Below, in pieces: positions 61,001-64,000 of a DNA stretch of 64,000 bases. A program made the position numbers and the translations under genes. Under the pieces are notes generated by a model that did not search any database, was not told the origin of the DNA, and saw only the letters and a program-made list of their open reading frames with translations. Source of the DNA: Erigeron canadensis (Eukaryota > Streptophyta > Magnoliopsida > Asterales > Asteraceae); the NCBI RefSeq assembly GCF_010389155.1, contig NC_057768.1:11158501-11222500 (forward strand). The letters run 5' to 3'. Position 1 is the first letter of the stretch; each line of letters opens with the position of its first letter.

Positions 61001-61452
61001 GTGTGCCCCATCAACCTGCACACTTCCCTGGTATTGATGCTAGAGGGAATTTCAAAGGGCATTTCATTCTCATCAAAATAATTCATCCTCAGGGAATCTC
61101 AAAGGGAATCAACAGTAATTGTGAAGCTTTTGGTGCCTTGTTTTAGTGTGTAGTGGATGGATTCATCACTTTCCACATACACTGCAGTATACCAAAACTC
61201 ATAAAGATAATCGTGATACATTTTGCCCAGATTTAGGGTTAGGGCACCATATAGTGGACTGCTTAAGAAGAAGGTATTCAACCTTCCAATAATGGATGTT
61301 GCAGAGTGATTGGTTGAGAGTTTGGCCATCCAGTTATTCATATTTATTCGGATGGCATTGACAGAAAGAGATATATGATTTGACTTTTTAACATTATCAG
61401 CAGGAGCATAATTAGCGGCTAGAAGATTTTTAGGAGAAGGTTTGGGAGCCAT
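58022..61452 (-). pseudogene. Env-like extra ORF region of the Sirevirus, disrupted
   Basis: It starts at ATG 61452 (MAPKPSPKNLLA) and ends near 58022. Open segments run 61452-61099, 61086-60901, 60931-60608, 60531-60133, 60087-59434, 59406-58642 and 58598-58209. Some consecutive segments share a frame and are parted by stops (TGA at 61099-61101, a stop at 60133, a stop at 59434). Others change frame (near 60931, 60600 and 58620). The middle is acidic and Ser/Thr/Pro-rich, and the C-terminal half is Lys/Glu-rich with predicted coiled coil. In Sireviruses this region has been called env-like from position and occasional membrane segments. I saw no convincing signal peptide or fusion motif here, so a membrane role is unsupported for this copy. 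Confidence 0.75.
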
Positions 61453-62415
61453 TTGAGATAAATGAAGATGAAAGTGAAGGAATTTGAGATTGATAAAGGA
61501 AATTTAATAAGAGAGATGATGATAATTGGAGAGTAAATGAAGGAGGAAATAAATGAAGGAATTTGAAGATATGAGAGTAAATGATTTTCGAGATAAAACT
61601 GAAAGTGAAGGTAAATATGGGTATTTATAGAGGAAAGAGAAAAATGGAATTCAAAACGGTAAATTTGAAAAATTTCAAAACAATTTTGATCGGTTTTAAC
61701 ATCAGTATTTAATGTTTCCCATCACACATAAATGTATGACGGTTGACAGCCTACAAAAATTACCAACTTGCACTTTTGATCTTCCCAAGGTAACAAAACC
61801 ATCATTTAAGTTGAATAAGTTATGCCACGTAAGTTGAACAGTAACTGTCCAGATGAAAAATTGTAAGGTTGGCATGCACTAGCATCAAGTATTAAAAAAT
61901 ATAATGATTTGACACAAAAAGACTCATTTTAATGCATCTGGAGGTTGACTGGATACTCCAGTTTCAGTGGTGGATTAGGCCTGTAGAGTATGCATTAATG
62001 GTACACTGGAGGGACACTCTAGTAAGTACCCAGATTGGACCATTCTGGTAATCCTCAAACACGCACATCAACTAATATAAACAAATGAGAGGGACACATT
62101 TACAAAGCGACTGAAGTCACTTCAAACATGCACATCAACTTATCCAGTATTAATGAGAGGGACACATTTACAAGGTACTAGAAACATTTTCCAAAAAAAA
62201 TTTGTCCATTGAGAAAATAAATTAATAAATTCCCCCTGAAACTTAGATAAAAAAAATGTGGTCTGAGTCTTTCCCCATGGAATGGTGATCCATAAATCTA
62301 TCAATGCAAAGATAGTATCACAAAGGCGTTCGATAGCTTTATTGGTATAGATTTATAAATCTGGAATCAAAGAACCCTGCCAGTATCACAAAGGCGTTCA
62401 TAACAAGGTTCTAGA
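61453..62415 (-). other. Non-coding interval between pol and env-like region
   Basis: About 960 bp. It contains an internal polypurine-like TTTCAGGGGGAATTT (minus strand, about 62247-62233), and two copies of GTATCACAAAGGCGTTC at about 62308 and 62382. No open frame of note. Confidence 0.7.
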
Positions 62416-64000
62416 TTAAGGGTTTAACATTCCCAACTCACTGACAAGATTTTGAAAAGTTTTCTCATCCAAAGATTTTGTAAATATGTCAGCAAGTTGT
62501 TTATCAGTGGGAATAAAGTGGATTTCAACATCATTTTTCATTACATGATCGCGAATAAAATGATACCTGACATCAATGTGTTTCGTCTTGGAGTGCATGA
62601 CTGGATTGTTTGAGATAGCAATGGCACTGGTATTGTCACAAAAGATAGGGGTCTTTGAGTTCTTAATACCATAATCAAGCAACTAGTGCTTCATCCAGAG
62701 TATCTGAGCACAACAACTGGCTGCAGACACATATTCTGCTTCAGTAGTGGATAAAGAGACTGAAGTTTGCTTCTTACTTGTCCAGCTCACCAGTTTGCCA
62801 CCAAGGAAATGACATCCACCAGTAGTAGATTTCTTGTCTATCTTACAACCTGCATGATCTGAATCTGAATAACCCATTAGATCTAAGCCTGAGCCTTTGG
62901 GATACCAAAGACCCAAACTGGGAGTACCCTTAAGGTACTTCAAAATGCGCTTTACAGCCGCCAGATGAGATTCTTTTGGGTTAGACTGATATCTGGCACA
63001 AAGACATGTTGCAAACATTATATCTGGTCTACTGGCAGTTAAATACATTAGTGAACCAATCATGCCTCTATAGGCAGTGGTGTTCATTGGCTTCCCATCA
63101 GGGTCTGAATCTATTGTTAAAGGTGCAGAAATTAGAGTTGAAGAATTCATTTTGAAGGTGAAGAATTCATATCGAATTTTTTAAAAATATCTCTAACATA
63201 TTTTTCTTGATTAATAAAAATACCATCACTGGTTTGTTTAATCTGGAGTCCAAGAAAAAATGTTAATTCACCCATCAAACTCTTTTCAAATTTTGAAGAC
63301 ATGATTTTCGAAAATTTCTTGCACAAAGATTCATCAGTAGAACCAAAAATAATATCATCAACATAAACTTGTACCAACAGAAGATTACCTCTTTCACGAA
63401 GAATAAATAAGGTATTGTCAATTGCACCTCTTTTGAAATCGTTTTCTGATAAGTGTTTGGTCAGAGTATCATACCAGGCTCGAGGGGCTTGTCTGAGGCC
63501 ATACAGTGCCTTGTCCAGACGATATACCCAATGTGAATGCTTTTCATCAATGAAGCCTGGAGGTTGCTTGACATAAATTCTTCTTCTAATTCTCCATTCA
63601 AAAATGCATTCTTTACGTCCATCTGGTAGACCTTGAACTTATGATGAACAACAAAGGCTAAAAACATTCTGATGGCTTCTAACCTTGCTACTGGTGCAAA
63701 TGATTCTTCAAAGTCAAGTTCTGTCTGGACGTACCCTTGTGCCACCAATCTGGCCTTATTTCTGATCGCATGACCACCTTCATCAACCTTATTCCTGAAG
63801 ACCCATCTGGTTCCAATTGGTTCTTTCTTGCGAACTGGAGGAGGAACCAGATTCCAAACTTTATTTCCTTCGAACTGGTGAAGCTCTTTTTGCATAGCTA
63901 TCACCCAACTTGGGTCATTCATTGCCTCGTCAATCTTCTTCGGTTCAATCAGTGATAAGAAGCTGACATATAAACATTGTTCACTGGAGGCACTTCTGGT
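62416..64000 (-). pseudogene. Copia pol: reverse transcriptase and RNase H, partial and disrupted
   Basis: Reading leftward: the RT start ([63 protein letters not shown]), then a one-base frameshift near 63574 after which [12 protein letters not shown] sequence continues in another frame. The catalytic VYVDDIIFGS lies near 63365-63340. A second frame change near 63150 follows a repeated ATGAATTCTTCA. RNase H follows (YSDSDHAG, STTEAEY) with a TAG at about 62683-62685 where Gln is usual, then the C-terminal ADIFTKSL. It begins outside the window. The copia RT identity is certain; the copy is inactive. Confidence 0.93.

Larger units (their letters stand above)
56738..64000 (-). mobile_element. 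Sirevirus-type copia retrotransposon, 3' part, decayed
   Basis: On the minus strand the order is pol (reverse transcriptase and RNase H, 64000-62416), polypurine-like tract, env-like region (61452-58022), polypurine tract and 3' LTR. A long extra coding region between pol and the 3' LTR is the defining layout of the Sirevirus (SIRE/Maximus) branch of Ty1/copia. The 5' LTR, gag, protease and integrase lie outside the window. Several frameshifts and stops make this copy non-coding. Confidence 0.88.

Noticed and set aside
56738..64000. Recently integrated virus
   Set aside because: Layout and motifs are those of an endogenous Sirevirus retrotransposon, and the copy carries multiple stops and frameshifts.

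Overview
The window is plant nuclear DNA, very AT-rich, with two host genes embedded in transposable elements. The element content (Sirevirus-type copia, a PIF/Harbinger with its Myb-like partner gene, MULEs, Helitron-like ends, tRNA-derived SINEs) fits a eudicot. I lean towards Asteraceae, but that is inference and nothing here proves the species.

Host gene 1 (568-6397, minus) is a five-exon AT-hook motif nuclear-localized (AHL) gene that reconstructs to 295 aa with every splice phase consistent. Host gene 2 (34913-45137, plus) is a seven-exon single-RRM RNA-binding protein gene of 285 aa, of the plant ARP1 / RBM24-like type. Its introns hold a 93-bp tandem duplication of a splice donor, MITE-like elements, G-tracts, SINE-like sequence and a small LTR element inserted 8 bp after an exon.

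From 11539 to 28646 lies a deep transposon nest. A fold-back MULE-like element with ~290-bp inverted ends and AAAACTT flanks contains a probable Helitron (12000-12612) and a MuDR-like element (12983-18185). The MuDR-like element has a broken transposase gene and, convergent to it in the mudrB position, an open GRF-zinc-finger ORF. The right arm of the fold-back is split by a ~4-kb Ty3-like solo LTR (18255-28416). That LTR is split by a gag-only copia-like element (21578-27766), and that element is split by an inverted solo LTR of the same Ty3-like family (24962-27427). Target duplications were read at each LTR level: ATTTG/ATTTA, GGTCG and GAAAG.

From 48018 to 52057 lies a structurally complete PIF/Harbinger element with matching 14-bp ends, a TGA duplication, a 402-aa DDE transposase and a 294-aa Myb/SANT-like protein. 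No stops were seen in either gene, so it is a candidate for recent or present activity.

The right end (56738 to beyond 64000, minus) is the 3' part of a decayed Sirevirus-type copia element: pol with several lesions, a polypurine tract repeated after pol, an env-like region with several stops and frame changes, a polypurine tract and the 3' LTR.

The remainder is gene-poor spacer with tandem repeats, Helitron-like termini, a Stowaway-like MITE and decayed retroelement pieces. The least expected signals are three separate arrays of short hairpin-forming repeats (22470-22876, 26417-26666, 54591-55055) and the two-gene MULE with its GRF-finger accessory gene.
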